Shown here piece after piece: positions 17,352 through 25,737 of a stretch of 64,000 bases of DNA (position 1 is its first letter; the number at the start of each line of letters is the position of its first letter). The notes beneath the pieces were generated by a model. It saw only the letters and a list, made by a program, of their open reading frames with translations. It did no database searches and had not been told where the DNA came from. Source of the stretch: Streptomyces sp. S.PNR 29 (lineage in GTDB: Bacteria; Actinomycetota; Actinomycetes; Streptomycetales; Streptomycetaceae); the NCBI RefSeq assembly GCF_030386795.1, contig NZ_JANUQM010000015.1, positions 62,001 through 126,000 on the forward strand, read 5' to 3'. Made by a program: the position numbers and the translations under genes.

Positions 17352-17674
17352 ATGGCACTGACGGACGAGGCGATGGACAAGATCAAGGCGATGATCGTCG
17401 CCGGCGAACTCGTGCCCGGCTCCCGCCTCCCCAAGGAAGGTGTCCTCGCCGGCCAGCTCGGCGCCTCTCCCGCAACTCGCTGCGCGAAGCCGTGCGGGCC
17501 CTGACCGCCACTTCGCAGCGGACGTCTCCCAGGGACGTGCCGCTCGAACCCCAGGTGACCGGACTGGCCGCGTCCGTGCTGCAACCGCACGATCTCCCAC
17601 ATCACCGCCGTCGAGCAGTGGCTGGCGACAAACTGCGTCGACGACCCTCTCCGCCCGATCGACGGCTGCTGAAC
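17352..17674 (+). pseudogene. Frameshifted, truncated GntR-family regulator
   Basis: The ATG at 17352 opens MALTDEAMDKIKAMIVAGEL, then VPGSRLPKEGVLAGQLG, the winged-helix start of FadR-type GntR proteins. Near 17465 the frame breaks: the expected SRNSLREAVRALT continues in the +1 frame, while the original frame stops at 17502-17504. Downstream sequence to about 17674 does not resemble the ligand-binding domain, so the gene is also truncated. It was probably the regulator of the neighbouring sugar-acid operon. Confidence 0.75.
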
Positions 17675-17691
17675 TCCGGCGTCACCGGGGC

Positions 17692-18180
17692 TCAGACTTC
17701 GATGGTCCGGTACTCCACACCGAGTCCGCCGAGGAACGCGAGCAGGTCCTTGGTGTCGATGAAGATCGTTGCCCTGTTGTCCCCCGGGTGGAAGGTGAGG
17801 ATGTCCTCTTGGAGCATCTCGGTGTCGAACAGCAGCGACACCTCGCGGTGGTCCGGGTCGATGAGGCCGAACGGTGAGACCACGCCGGGCTCGAGCCCGA
17901 GCGCGGCCGAGAGCCGCTCCGCGGATCCGAACGACAGCCGGTTCTCGCCGAGCGTTCTGACCAGCCTGCTCAGGTCGAGGTCTTTCTGGTCATCCATGAT
18001 CAGCAGGTACTGGGCTGTGCGCTTGCGGTTGACCAGGAACAGGCTCTTCGTCCGTACTCCTTCGTACCCCTCGATGAACGCGTCGGCCTCTGCGGTCGTT
18101 CGGGCCTCCTCGTGTTCGACGAGCGAGAACGCGATGCCGGCCGCGTCGAGCGCCTCAGTGATGTCACTGCGGGTGATCAT
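17692..18180 (-). CDS. YbaK/ProX-like aminoacyl-tRNA deacylase
   Basis: 162 aa, whole length matching the prolyl-tRNA synthetase associated (YbaK/ProX) fold. Key stretches: TKSLFLVNRKRTAQYLLIM with the conserved lysine of KSLFL, LSFGSAERL and GLEPGVVSPFGLI. These proteins hydrolyse mischarged tRNA in trans (for example Ala-tRNAPro or Cys-tRNAPro). ATG 18180 has AGGAG 6 nt upstream. It follows the module-2 EamA exporter by 56 nt in the same direction, so they are probably cotranscribed. The pairing of exporter and editing enzyme parallels module 1. Confidence 0.88.
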   Translation of the reverse strand: MITRSDITEALDAAGIAFSLVEHEEARTTAEADAFIEGYEGVRTKSLFLVNRKRTAQYLLIMDDQKDLDLSRLVRTLGENRLSFGSAERLSAALGLEPGVVSPFGLIDPDHREVSLLFDTEMLQEDILTFHPGDNRATIFIDTKDLLAFLGGLGVEYRTIEV

Positions 18181-18236
18181 GTGTGCTCCTGTGTGGTTCT
18201 TGTCTGGATGTCCGTCACGCTGATCGGGCCCCTGGG

Positions 18237-19094
18237 TCATCCGGTGGCCAGCAGTACTGTTCCGAGTAGTGCCAGGCTCGCGCCCACCGTCTGCAGCCCC
18301 TGCAGCCGCTCGCGCAGGAAGCCGCGTGCGGCCAGTGCGGTCACCACCGGGTACAGCGATGCCAGCACGGCGGCGATCGTGACGGGACCATGCTGAGCGG
18401 CGATCGAGTAGGTGCCGTTGGCCGCGACGTCGGCCAGTCCGACGAAGGCGAGGGCCGGCACGGAGGCCCACGGGAAGCCGGCGTCCGGCAGCGCGGGGGC
18501 GCCGCGCCGCACTGAGACGCAGAGTGCGGCGCCGCCGGCGATCACGTTGGTGACGCGCTGGACGAACAGGGCGAGGAAGAGCCCGGGGATGGTCGTCGAC
18601 GCCTCGGCGATCAGCGCGAAGACCGTGCCGAAACCCAGCGCGGCCACCAGGGCGAGCAGTATGGCCCGGCGCTGCACCGGAGCACCTTTGAGTTGCGGTC
18701 CGCCCGCGAGCACCACGCCCGTGACGGCGATCACGATGCCTCCGACCGTCACCAGGCCGGGGCGCTCGCCCAGAGCGAGTCCGACGCCGACGGGGACGGC
18801 CACGCCCAGGGTGCCCAGCGGTGAGACGACGCCCATGGGCCCCAGGGCCAGCGCCTGGTAGAACGCGATCATGGCGACCGGTCCCACGAGTCCGGCCGCG
18901 ACGGCGAACCACAGTTTCGGCCCTGCCTCACTCCACGCCCCGGTGGTGACGACGATCAGGCCGAGCACGACCGCGGAGATCAGCTGCGAGACCACGACCA
19001 CCGTGAGCGCGGGTATGCGACGCGTCAGCAGCCCGCCGCCGAAGTCGGCCAGCCCGTACAGGACACTGGTGGCCAGGGCAAACAGCGCCGTCAC
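18237..19094 (-). CDS. EamA-type drug/metabolite exporter (module 2)
   Basis: 285 aa, GTG start with GAGG 6 nt upstream, about ten helices with internal repeat. TSVLYGLADFGGG and GPMGVVSPLGTLGVAVPVGVG match the corresponding parts of the module-1 exporter, so the two are paralogues. Probably exports an amino acid or toxic analogue. Divergent from an XRE-cupin regulator with palindromic elements between them. Confidence 0.9.
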   Translation of the reverse strand: MTALFALATSVLYGLADFGGGLLTRRIPALTVVVVSQLISAVVLGLIVVTTGAWSEAGPKLWFAVAAGLVGPVAMIAFYQALALGPMGVVSPLGTLGVAVPVGVGLALGERPGLVTVGGIVIAVTGVVLAGGPQLKGAPVQRRAILLALVAALGFGTVFALIAEASTTIPGLFLALFVQRVTNVIAGGAALCVSVRRGAPALPDAGFPWASVPALAFVGLADVAANGTYSIAAQHGPVTIAAVLASLYPVVTALAARGFLRERLQGLQTVGASLALLGTVLLATG

Positions 19095-19118
19095 AACACG
19101 CCTCGCAGTACAGTAGAG

Positions 19119-19185
19119 TGAACGGTCAAGTCAGTGCAGTGTAGTGCAACACATTGGATACACCGTTCAAAATAGTAGACTATTT
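19119..19185. promoter_or_regulatory. Operator elements between EamA and XRE-cupin genes (module 2)
   Basis: TGAACGGT at 19119-19126 is repeated inverted as ACCGTTCA at 19162-19169. Directly after it lies AAATAGTAGACTATTT (19170-19185), a palindrome with a 2-nt centre, only 12 nt before the regulator's GTG. AT-rich relative to surroundings. Probably binding sites of the XRE-cupin protein and the divergent promoters. Confidence 0.5.
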
Positions 19186-19197
19186 CGTGGGTGAAAC

Positions 19198-19770
19198 GTG
19201 TCGGACCTTGATCAGTTGACCCAGTCCCTGGCGGGCAACGTCAGGCACTGGCGCGCCGCGCGCAATCTCACCCTGGACGCGCTCGCCGCCCGGGCCGGTG
19301 TCAGCCGCGGCATGATCGTCCAGATCGAGCAGGCCCGCACCAATCCCAGCATCGGTACGGTGGTCAAGATCGGCGACGCCCTCGGGGTCAGCATCACCAC
19401 CCTGCTCGACTACGCGCAGGGGCCCGCAGTCCGCATCGTCCCTGCCGAGCAGGCCGTACGGCTGTGGCACACCGCTGCGGGCAGCTACAACCGCCTCCTC
19501 GCAGGTACCGAGGCCCCCGGCCCCCTGGAGATGTGGGACTGGCAGCTGATGCCCGGCGACAGCAGTTCCTCCGACCCGCATCCCCCGGGCACGGTCGAGC
19601 TGCTCCACGTCACGGCTGGCGAACTGACCCTCACGGTCAATGGCACCACATTCCAGGTCCCGGCGGGCTCCAGCGCCTCCTTCGAAGCCGGCACTCCCCA
19701 CACCTACAGCAACGACGGTGACACCCCGACGGCGATGGTGATGGCCATCTCCGTCCCGCCCTCGCGCTGA
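19198..19770 (+). CDS. XRE-family regulator with C-terminal cupin (module 2)
   Basis: 190 aa, GTG start. XRE helix-turn-helix at about 12-60 (LTLDALAARAGVSRGMIVQI), cupin at about 100-185 (SDPHPPGTVELLHVTAGE). It aligns along its length with the module-1 regulator. Likely a ligand-responsive repressor of the divergent exporter/deacylase pair and of itself. Translation signals are weak, consistent with low-level repressor synthesis. Confidence 0.9.
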   Translation: MSDLDQLTQSLAGNVRHWRAARNLTLDALAARAGVSRGMIVQIEQARTNPSIGTVVKIGDALGVSITTLLDYAQGPAVRIVPAEQAVRLWHTAAGSYNRLLAGTEAPGPLEMWDWQLMPGDSSSSDPHPPGTVELLHVTAGELTLTVNGTTFQVPAGSSASFEAGTPHTYSNDGDTPTAMVMAISVPPSR

Positions 19771-20236
19771 GTGCCAATCGCAGAGCAGTCGCGGCAGGGC
19801 CGGTCCCCGGCGGAGACTGTGACCCGCTGCGCCAGTTGACATGCTGGTGCGACGGCAGGCTGCTGATCGCCGGTGTTGTGGTCGGATTCGTGCTGGTCAT
19901 GGTGTCTGGGATGCGCCGCTGGAGTCGGAGGGCGTCAGGGACGCGTAGTTGATCTGCCGTGTTCGCGTCGTGTGCCGTCGCGCAGGGCGATCTCATGACG
20001 CATCGCCTGTGCGAGCAGGTTGGCGACCTGATGCACTCTCAGGGGTAACGCCTGCCTTCGGTAGTCGAGGCACCTCCGACGGATCGCGGCTTTACTTCCC
20101 GGCGGTCGGAGGGAAGCCGTTGGCTCAAGGTTTTGATCAGTTCCTGCATCTGTATCCGCATCTGCATCAGCGATGGCCGCGCGGATGACGCTCTGACGTC
20201 TCCTGCTCGCTAATCCTGCCCCCGCACTTGCACCCG
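19771..20236. other. Region with no supported gene
   Basis: About 465 bp. One short minus-strand frame (20036-19935, 33 codons, VHQVANLLAQAMRHEIALRD) has protein-like composition but no family I can name. Probably decayed sequence. No repressor gene for the adjacent twin operators is here. Confidence 0.3.
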
Positions 20237-20277
20237 GAAACCGATCGGTTTACGGTGAATGGAAACCGATCGGTTTC
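20237..20277. promoter_or_regulatory. Twin TetR-type operators
   Basis: Two identical 14-bp palindromes AAACCGATCGGTTT at 20238-20251 and 20263-20276; the second extends to 16 bp perfect. Centre-to-centre distance is 25 bp, about two and a half helical turns. Form and position just upstream of the SDR gene (ATG 20297) fit TetR-family binding sites. No TetR gene lies nearby. Confidence 0.65.
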
Positions 20278-20296
20278 TCGTTGGGGCAGGGAGTAC

Positions 20297-21115
20297 ATGA
20301 TGAGCACGTATCGGCCGGTGGCACTCGTGACGGGTGCGTCATCCGGCATCGGGAAGGCGGCCGCGCTCGCGCTGGTCGAAGCGGGGTTCGACGTGGTCGG
20401 CACAAGCCGCGACACGTCCCGCGTCACCCCGCTCGACGGTGTGACCTTCCTCGACCTCGACGTGGCGGACGACGCGTCGGCCACCACCGCGGTCCAGCAG
20501 GTGGTCGACCGGTTCGGGCGGATCGACGTCCTGGTCAACAACGCCGGTATGGGCTTGATGGGCGCGGTCGAGGAGAACTCCGTCGCACAGGCCCAGGCCG
20601 TCTTCGACGTCAACGTCTTCGGCGTGATGCGCATGGTGAAGGCAGTCCTGCCGCACATGCGCGCCCGGGGACGCGGACGCATCATCAACCTCTCCTCCGT
20701 GGTCGGCTTCCTCCCCTCGCCTTACATGGCCGTCTACGCCGCGTCCAAGCATGCGATCGAGGGGTACTCCGAGTCCCTGGACCACGAGGTCCGCGGGCAC
20801 GGTGTCCGGGCACTTCTCGTCGAACCCGCCTATACCAACACCGGATTCGAGGCCAACAGCCCGCGGCCCGACACACCCCTGCAGGTCTACGCGGACCAGC
20901 GGCGCGCCTTCGACCGCATGATGGAGACAGCGATCAAGGACGGCGACGACCCCGCCACCGTCGCCAAGGTGATCGTCGCGGCGGCGACCGACCCCAAGCC
21001 GAAGCTGCGCTACACCGCCGGCCCCCTGGCCGGACGCGCCAGCACACTGCGCCGCCTCGCTCCTGCCGGGGTCTTCGACAAGCAGATCCGCAAGCTCAAC
21101 CGGCTGCCCGGCTGA
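20297..21115 (+). CDS. Short-chain dehydrogenase/reductase
   Basis: 272 aa from ATG 20297 (ATGATG), with AGGGA upstream. Classical SDR: TGASSGIG at the N-terminus, NNAG, catalytic YAASK in PYMAVYAASKHAIEGYSESL. It belongs to the retinol/3-oxoacyl-type SDRs that often sit under TetR control and reduce aldehydes, ketones or quinone-like compounds. Twin palindromes overlap its promoter region, suggesting induction by a small molecule. Substrate cannot be told. Confidence 0.9.
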   Translation: MMSTYRPVALVTGASSGIGKAAALALVEAGFDVVGTSRDTSRVTPLDGVTFLDLDVADDASATTAVQQVVDRFGRIDVLVNNAGMGLMGAVEENSVAQAQAVFDVNVFGVMRMVKAVLPHMRARGRGRIINLSSVVGFLPSPYMAVYAASKHAIEGYSESLDHEVRGHGVRALLVEPAYTNTGFEANSPRPDTPLQVYADQRRAFDRMMETAIKDGDDPATVAKVIVAAATDPKPKLRYTAGPLAGRASTLRRLAPAGVFDKQIRKLNRLPG

Positions 21116-21159
21116 CATCTGACCGCGCCCGAGCACAAACCACGAGAAACAGACCCCTG

Positions 21160-21355
21160 GCGGGCGGCCCGCCACCGACATGGCGGCGGGTGTCGACGCA
21201 CCCAAGGCCGACCCCCGCGACGTGGCCGCGGCCCGCTCGACGGCATTTGCGGCGTGGGCCCACAGGCCCTGGCCGCCGACCTCAGGAGCTGGCTCAAGGC
21301 GCAGCTGTCCGCCGATCGGGCCCTCGCCCGCCTCGACGGCTCGTCGCCCCGATGA
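21160..21355 (+). pseudogene. C-terminal remnant of an SDR gene, frameshifted
   Basis: TDMAAGVDAPKADPRDVA followed, after a frameshift near 21235, by LDGI and then ALAADLRSWLKAQLSADRAL, which is the standard C-terminal tail of many SDRs; stop at 21353-21355. The rest of the gene is missing. It follows an intact SDR, so it may be left from a tandem duplication or a lost neighbour. Confidence 0.55.
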
Positions 21356-21888
21356 CACTGCGCAGAGTCCGCCTGGCCGACACGGTTCGGCGGGATGAGG
21401 GCCCAAGTCCCATGCGGAGGCGGCCATCGAGCTCAACGACTTCGTCATCATCGACCGCTTCCGGCGGGCATGGTCACCTCCACGAGTCCGACCGAGACCC
21501 TGGTCTGCCACGGCGCCGAGCGACGGCGTAGACCCCGGGCGACCGAAGCGGCCCAAGACGGTCGCCGGCCGCATTCTGTGGACCCACCGCCGACCCGCGA
21601 GCGGACAGGCCGGGCCGAACTGCCGAGGCGGTCCGGCCCGCCACGGGGCGGCGTCCACCTCCCCGTTACAGGGAGGCACCGAAGTGACCAGATGGAGCAG
21701 CCGCGTGCGGAAGCGACACCCGCGACGGCCGGAGGGCTGACCCGGCCGCCGGGGTCGGTGATCCGTCTCCCCACCGCGGGGCCTGAGGGCGATCCTGATG
21801 GCGCGCCGCGCACCGCGGGCCGTAAGGGGCATGGGGCACATCCTGCAGTTTGCGCCGGGCGGCACGGAAGCGTCCGGCGCCGGTCACG
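21356..21888. other. Degenerate region without intact gene
   Basis: Around 530 bp. Near 21420-21500 a broken plus-strand stretch reads IELNDFVIIDRF and then, after a shift, GMVTSTS, weakly like a SnoaL-type polyketide-cyclase-like tail. Nothing intact. Probably gene decay downstream of the SDR remnant. Confidence 0.3.
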
Positions 21889-23013
21889 TCACGTCCTGGC
21901 GCAGGTGGTTCCGTTCAGGCTGAACCCGCCCGGCACGGCGAAGGCGCCGCTGTAGGTGCCCTGAAACCCGAACGTCTGGCTGCCGCCGGGGGCGATGCTC
22001 GCGTTGTGCGTCAGGCCGCTCGCCGTGACAGATCCCGTGGACGGGGAGACAGAGGCATTCCAGGCGCTGGTGATGCGCTGGCCGGAGGGCAGGGTGAAGG
22101 CCAGGTGCCAGTCGTCGACAGGTGCCGAACCGGTGTTGGCGACGGTGACGTTCGCGGTGAAGCCTCCCTGCCACACGTTCGTGGTGTACGAGACCTCGCA
22201 GGTCGTGCCACCGCCCGGGCCACCGGGTCCACCACCCGTGTTGACGGTCGACGAGAACGAGTTCACGGTCAGCCCCGTGCCGTTCTGCCAGGGCTCGAAG
22301 CCCGCCTGAATGCTCGTCAGGTACCAGCTGCTCTGCGCCAGTCCGCGGGCTACCGCCTGCCGGACGAAGTCCATCACGTCGAAGCTCCAGCTGCCGATCG
22401 CCGACGGGGCGACGAAGGACAGCACGTCGTTGGAACCGTTGCTGCCCGACCACATCTGCCAGGTCCGTCCGCCGACGGTGGCCGTGCCGACCTGCGAGCC
22501 GATGGGCTGGATCGGGCCCACCTTGTTGAACCAGATCATGATCTCGGTCCGGTTCACGCCGTCGGTGCGGGGCGTCGGGTCCAGCCAGATGTCGTACGAG
22601 GCGTTGAACACGGCGCCGCCGACGTAGCCGTACGAGATGCTGCTCGGCGCGCTGGAGATGCGGGCGAGCTGCGCGGGGAGGTTGGTCCCCGGCGAGCAGT
22701 TGGTGTAGTGGCAGCCGTTGAAGAGGGACGGGTAGGACTTCGGCGCGCCGTTCGTGGGCACGGAACCGTCGGCCCGGGTGATCCGGAAGCCGGTGTCGGT
22801 CGCGGTGACGCACTGGGGCTCGTTGGTGCCCCAACGGTTGTTCTGGACGACGTATCGCCCCTGGATGACGGTCGAGCCGAACTGTTCGCAGACCGTGGTG
22901 TCGGCCTGAGCCTGCGGCGTGGCGGCGAAGAGCGCCACCACGGTGGCGAGTGCGGTGACGATCGCGCCCAGCGTGCCGCGCACGGTACGGGGAAAGTGCG
23001 GTAACGGTCGCAT
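21889..23013 (-). CDS. celB: Secreted endoglucanase, GH12 plus CBM2
   Basis: 374 aa. Sec signal peptide ending near AQA-37, GH12 catalytic domain (about 38-255) with nucleophile Glu157 (NRTEIMIWFN) and acid/base Glu240 (SIQAGFEPWQNG), a Gly/Pro linker at about 259-270, then a C-terminal CBM2 cellulose-binding module (TYSGAFAVPGGFSLNG, disulphide Cys pair). Cleaves beta-1,4-glucan outside the cell. Very similar in architecture to Streptomyces CelB. ATG 23013 follows GAGG by 6 nt. A CebR-type operator lies 79 bp upstream. Confidence 0.95.
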   Translation of the reverse strand: MRPLPHFPRTVRGTLGAIVTALATVVALFAATPQAQADTTVCEQFGSTVIQGRYVVQNNRWGTNEPQCVTATDTGFRITRADGSVPTNGAPKSYPSLFNGCHYTNCSPGTNLPAQLARISSAPSSISYGYVGGAVFNASYDIWLDPTPRTDGVNRTEIMIWFNKVGPIQPIGSQVGTATVGGRTWQMWSGSNGSNDVLSFVAPSAIGSWSFDVMDFVRQAVARGLAQSSWYLTSIQAGFEPWQNGTGLTVNSFSSTVNTGGGPGGPGGGTTCEVSYTTNVWQGGFTANVTVANTGSAPVDDWHLAFTLPSGQRITSAWNASVSPSTGSVTASGLTHNASIAPGGSQTFGFQGTYSGAFAVPGGFSLNGTTCART

Positions 23014-23091
23014 GCGGGGCCTCTTTCGGAGGTACGGCCGGAGACAGAGGGGCTTCGGGGAGCTTTCGCCTCCCCATATACGGGAGCGTCG

Positions 23092-23109
23092 TATGGGAGC
23101 GCTCCCATA
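23092..23109. promoter_or_regulatory. CebR box
   Basis: Perfect 18-bp palindrome containing TGGGAGCGCTCCCA (23094-23107), the known binding sequence of the cellobiose/cellotriose-responsive repressor CebR in streptomycetes. A half-site-like CGGGAGCG lies next to it at 23081-23088. Its position upstream of the GH12 gene predicts induction by cello-oligosaccharides. Confidence 0.9.
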
Positions 23110-23306
23110 GGCTGTTTCTGACGGACTGTAGGGCGCCCGCATGTCCCTGACAACCTCCTGGGCCGGGCCGTGTCGAACTGCGCGGGGCCCGCCTCGATCC
23201 GGGCACTGCACTCCGCCCTGTGATCCGGTGACAAAGCCCCACCGGGAAGCTGCAAACCTGTGAGCACCGCCTGAGCACACGGCGTCCGCGGTCCTACCGT
23301 CCGGCC

Positions 23307-25028
23307 ATGGACACGAGCCGCAGCAGAAGAAGAACGTGGCGGAGCGCCGCGCTGGCGGTGCTGCTCACTGCCGGAACCCTCACGGCCGCCGCCCCGCACT
23401 CCCAGGCCGCGGGCGCCCGGACCGAGACGCCCGTGACATCGACGTCCCCGGTCACCGAGGTCAGCGAGTCGGCGGTACGGGTCAAGGTGCCGTTGCCGGC
23501 GTCGTTCGGGGCCCGACCCGAGGCGTGCGACTGGCTGTCGTATCTGCGCTACCGCGCCGCCGACGGCCCCGCCGCGTCGGCCGACGCCGACCGGATCCTC
23601 ATCGCCCAGCCGGGCATCCTGGAGGGCGCCGGAGCCTTCGACAGCGTCGCCCGCAACACCGTCGCGCGGGCCGCCGAACAGGGACAGCACATCGAGTTCT
23701 GGGCCCTGGACCGGCGTTCCAACTGCCTGGAGGACCGTACCGGCATAGCGTCCGGCGACCAGCACACCGCCGTCGACTACTACTACCGGGACAAGGAGGT
23801 GGGAGGCCGGACCTTCGACGGGTTCGTCGGCAACGACAAGCTGGGCTGGATGGCGAAGCTCGGCATCGAGCAGACCGTACGGGACCAGTACGACCTGCTC
23901 GCCGCAGAGTTGCCCGACCAGAGCCTGCGCAAGCAGAAGGTGCTGTGCGGCGGGCACTCGCTGGGCGGTGTGATCACCGGCTACTTCGCCGCCGCCGACT
24001 TCGACGGCAACCGCGCCACCACGACCGACGCCGGATACAACCAGTGCGCCGGCTACTTCGCCCTCGACACCACCGTCTCCACGACACTGGCCGACCTGAG
24101 CGGCAGCATCCCCGACGACACCAACCTGCCCGACATCGGGCTCGGTTACGGCGCGGTGCAGGCCGGCCTCGACAGCGGAATACTGTCGCGGACCCTGTCC
24201 GCGCCGGTGCTGCTCAACCCGGAGACGATGATGCTGCTCGCCATCGCCGGTCTGGGCGCCCTCCAGGACGCCGACGGCGAGGCCGACTTGCCCCGCTACC
24301 TGCCCTCCAACACCAACATCGAGGCCACCAACCGGTTCCTGTTCTCCGAGGACACCGCGACGTTCCTCACCGGCTCCCCCGCGGTGAAGGACTACCGGCT
24401 CAGCAATGCGGCGGTGCTCGGAGCTCTGATGGACGACCAGTCCGTACCGCTGGCCTTCCTGCAGACCAGCGTCGGCTTCTTCGACGGCGGACCGATCGCC
24501 GACAAGAACTTCCCCGCCGCCAACGGCAGTTCACAGCCGACAGGTCTGTACGGCACCGAGTACAAGGCCATCCCCGACCAGCCGCACGGGCCGCTGTACA
24601 CCTGGCGCGACTACGACCGCGTCGGCGACAGCGACGACCCCGTGTACCGGTCGGCGGACGGCACGCCGTTCACGGCCGCCGGGAAGGAGGTCACCGACCT
24701 GCGGGAACTGGCCCGCAGCCTGGCCGAGCAACCGCTGGACTTCACCGAGCAGTACTTCCCGACCAAACTGGTCACCGACCTCCAGCTGGCCACCTCTCCG
24801 CAGGTGAAGCGCCTGGTCGTCCACCCCGCGGGGCTCACGGCCAACCCGGCGCTCACGGTCCTCGCGGGTGACGGACTGCTGGCGGGCCGGATCCCGTCCG
24901 ATCTGCACCCCGTGGTCGCCGACGGCTACCAGCACCTCGATGTGCTGACCGCTGCTCCCGAGCAGAACAACGGCCGCCCCGAGATCGTCTCCACCCATCT
25001 CGCGCGGTTCGCCGCATCCCCTCGATAG
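23307..25028 (+). CDS. Secreted alpha/beta-hydrolase, lipase-like
   Basis: 573 aa with an N-terminal Arg-rich signal peptide (hydrophobic 13-30, likely cleavage near HSQA-34). Nucleophile elbow CGGHSLGGVITGYF with Ser218. Long for a lipase, with no added domain I can identify. No close named family; the GHSLGG context suggests esterase or lipase activity outside the cell. ATG 23307 follows a poor ribosome site. Convergent with the cutinase gene across a strong hairpin. Confidence 0.75.
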   Translation: MDTSRSRRRTWRSAALAVLLTAGTLTAAAPHSQAAGARTETPVTSTSPVTEVSESAVRVKVPLPASFGARPEACDWLSYLRYRAADGPAASADADRILIAQPGILEGAGAFDSVARNTVARAAEQGQHIEFWALDRRSNCLEDRTGIASGDQHTAVDYYYRDKEVGGRTFDGFVGNDKLGWMAKLGIEQTVRDQYDLLAAELPDQSLRKQKVLCGGHSLGGVITGYFAAADFDGNRATTTDAGYNQCAGYFALDTTVSTTLADLSGSIPDDTNLPDIGLGYGAVQAGLDSGILSRTLSAPVLLNPETMMLLAIAGLGALQDADGEADLPRYLPSNTNIEATNRFLFSEDTATFLTGSPAVKDYRLSNAAVLGALMDDQSVPLAFLQTSVGFFDGGPIADKNFPAANGSSQPTGLYGTEYKAIPDQPHGPLYTWRDYDRVGDSDDPVYRSADGTPFTAAGKEVTDLRELARSLAEQPLDFTEQYFPTKLVTDLQLATSPQVKRLVVHPAGLTANPALTVLAGDGLLAGRIPSDLHPVVADGYQHLDVLTAAPEQNNGRPEIVSTHLARFAASPR

Positions 25029-25043
25029 CCCTCTCCACACGAC

Positions 25044-25079
25044 GGCCGGGCCCGGGAGGACCTCCTCCCGGGCCCGGCC
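25044..25079. terminator. Bidirectional hairpin terminator
   Basis: 17-bp perfect GC-rich inverted repeat (25044-25060 with 25063-25079) with a 2-nt centre between two convergent genes. Symmetric, so it can serve both the hydrolase and the cutinase transcripts. Confidence 0.8.
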
Positions 25080-25095
25080 CTGTGTGTCGCCCGGC

Positions 25096-25737
25096 TCAGA
25101 CCTTGCCCGCGGCGAAGGTGGCGGCCGCGTCGGCGTTCGCGGTGTACCCGAGGTGCGCCCCCACGTCGTTCCCGCCGCTCTCACAGATGGGGTCGCCCTT
25201 CGCGCAGACATCGAAGGTGCGGCTCTGGTAGGTGCCGGTGACGCTCCTGCCGATGGCCCGGATCGGGTTGCCGAACAGCAGCACCGCGGAGACTCTCGGT
25301 TCGAGGGCGGCGGGAATGGTCGCGACGATGCGGCTGCCGACCACCGCGCCGTCGCTGCTGATCCCCAAGGAGTTGTCGACGACGTTCGCGCCCTGCGAAT
25401 AGCCGACGAGAACGAACCGCTGGTTCGGGCAGGCGGCAGCCTGGCTCCGGACGTGGTTCACCAGGTCCGCATTGCCCTGCGCGGCCGAGGTCAGGGAGAG
25501 ATCGGCAGGATAGTTCACCGCATAGCTGGACAGGGATTTCCCGCTCAGTTTCTTCTGCAGTGCGGAATACACCGGGTCGCCGACGATGAAGCCGAGCGTG
25601 CCCGGCTCGAAGGTGCCGCGAGCCGCGACGACGTCGATGTCGGTGCAGGCCGCGGCCGATGCCGCGGGTGCCGAGAGGGTGGCCAGTCCGGCCCCGCCGA
25701 CCAGCGAGAGCGCGGCGAGGCACAAGCGGATACGCAT
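25096..25737 (-). CDS. Secreted cutinase (CE5)
   Basis: 213 aa, signal peptide to about Ala28. Cutinase triad: Ser114 in LVGYSQGANV, Asp182 in GDPIC, His195 in AHLGYT; four cysteines for two disulphides. Hydrolyses cutin or other ester lipids outside the cell. In mycobacteria a cutinase-like gene sits inside the mycolate locus next to fadD32 and the antigen 85 genes; here one lies 1.5 kb from an antigen-85-like gene, on the same strand. It may therefore act on the lipid made by that locus or simply on plant cutin. Confidence 0.92.
   Translation of the reverse strand: MRIRLCLAALSLVGGAGLATLSAPAASAAACTDIDVVAARGTFEPGTLGFIVGDPVYSALQKKLSGKSLSSYAVNYPADLSLTSAAQGNADLVNHVRSQAAACPNQRFVLVGYSQGANVVDNSLGISSDGAVVGSRIVATIPAALEPRVSAVLLFGNPIRAIGRSVTGTYQSRTFDVCAKGDPICESGGNDVGAHLGYTANADAAATFAAGKV

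Noticed and set aside
17158..17361. Small plus-strand gene ahead of the broken GntR gene
   Set aside because: No ribosome site, composition unlike protein, and no family resemblance.
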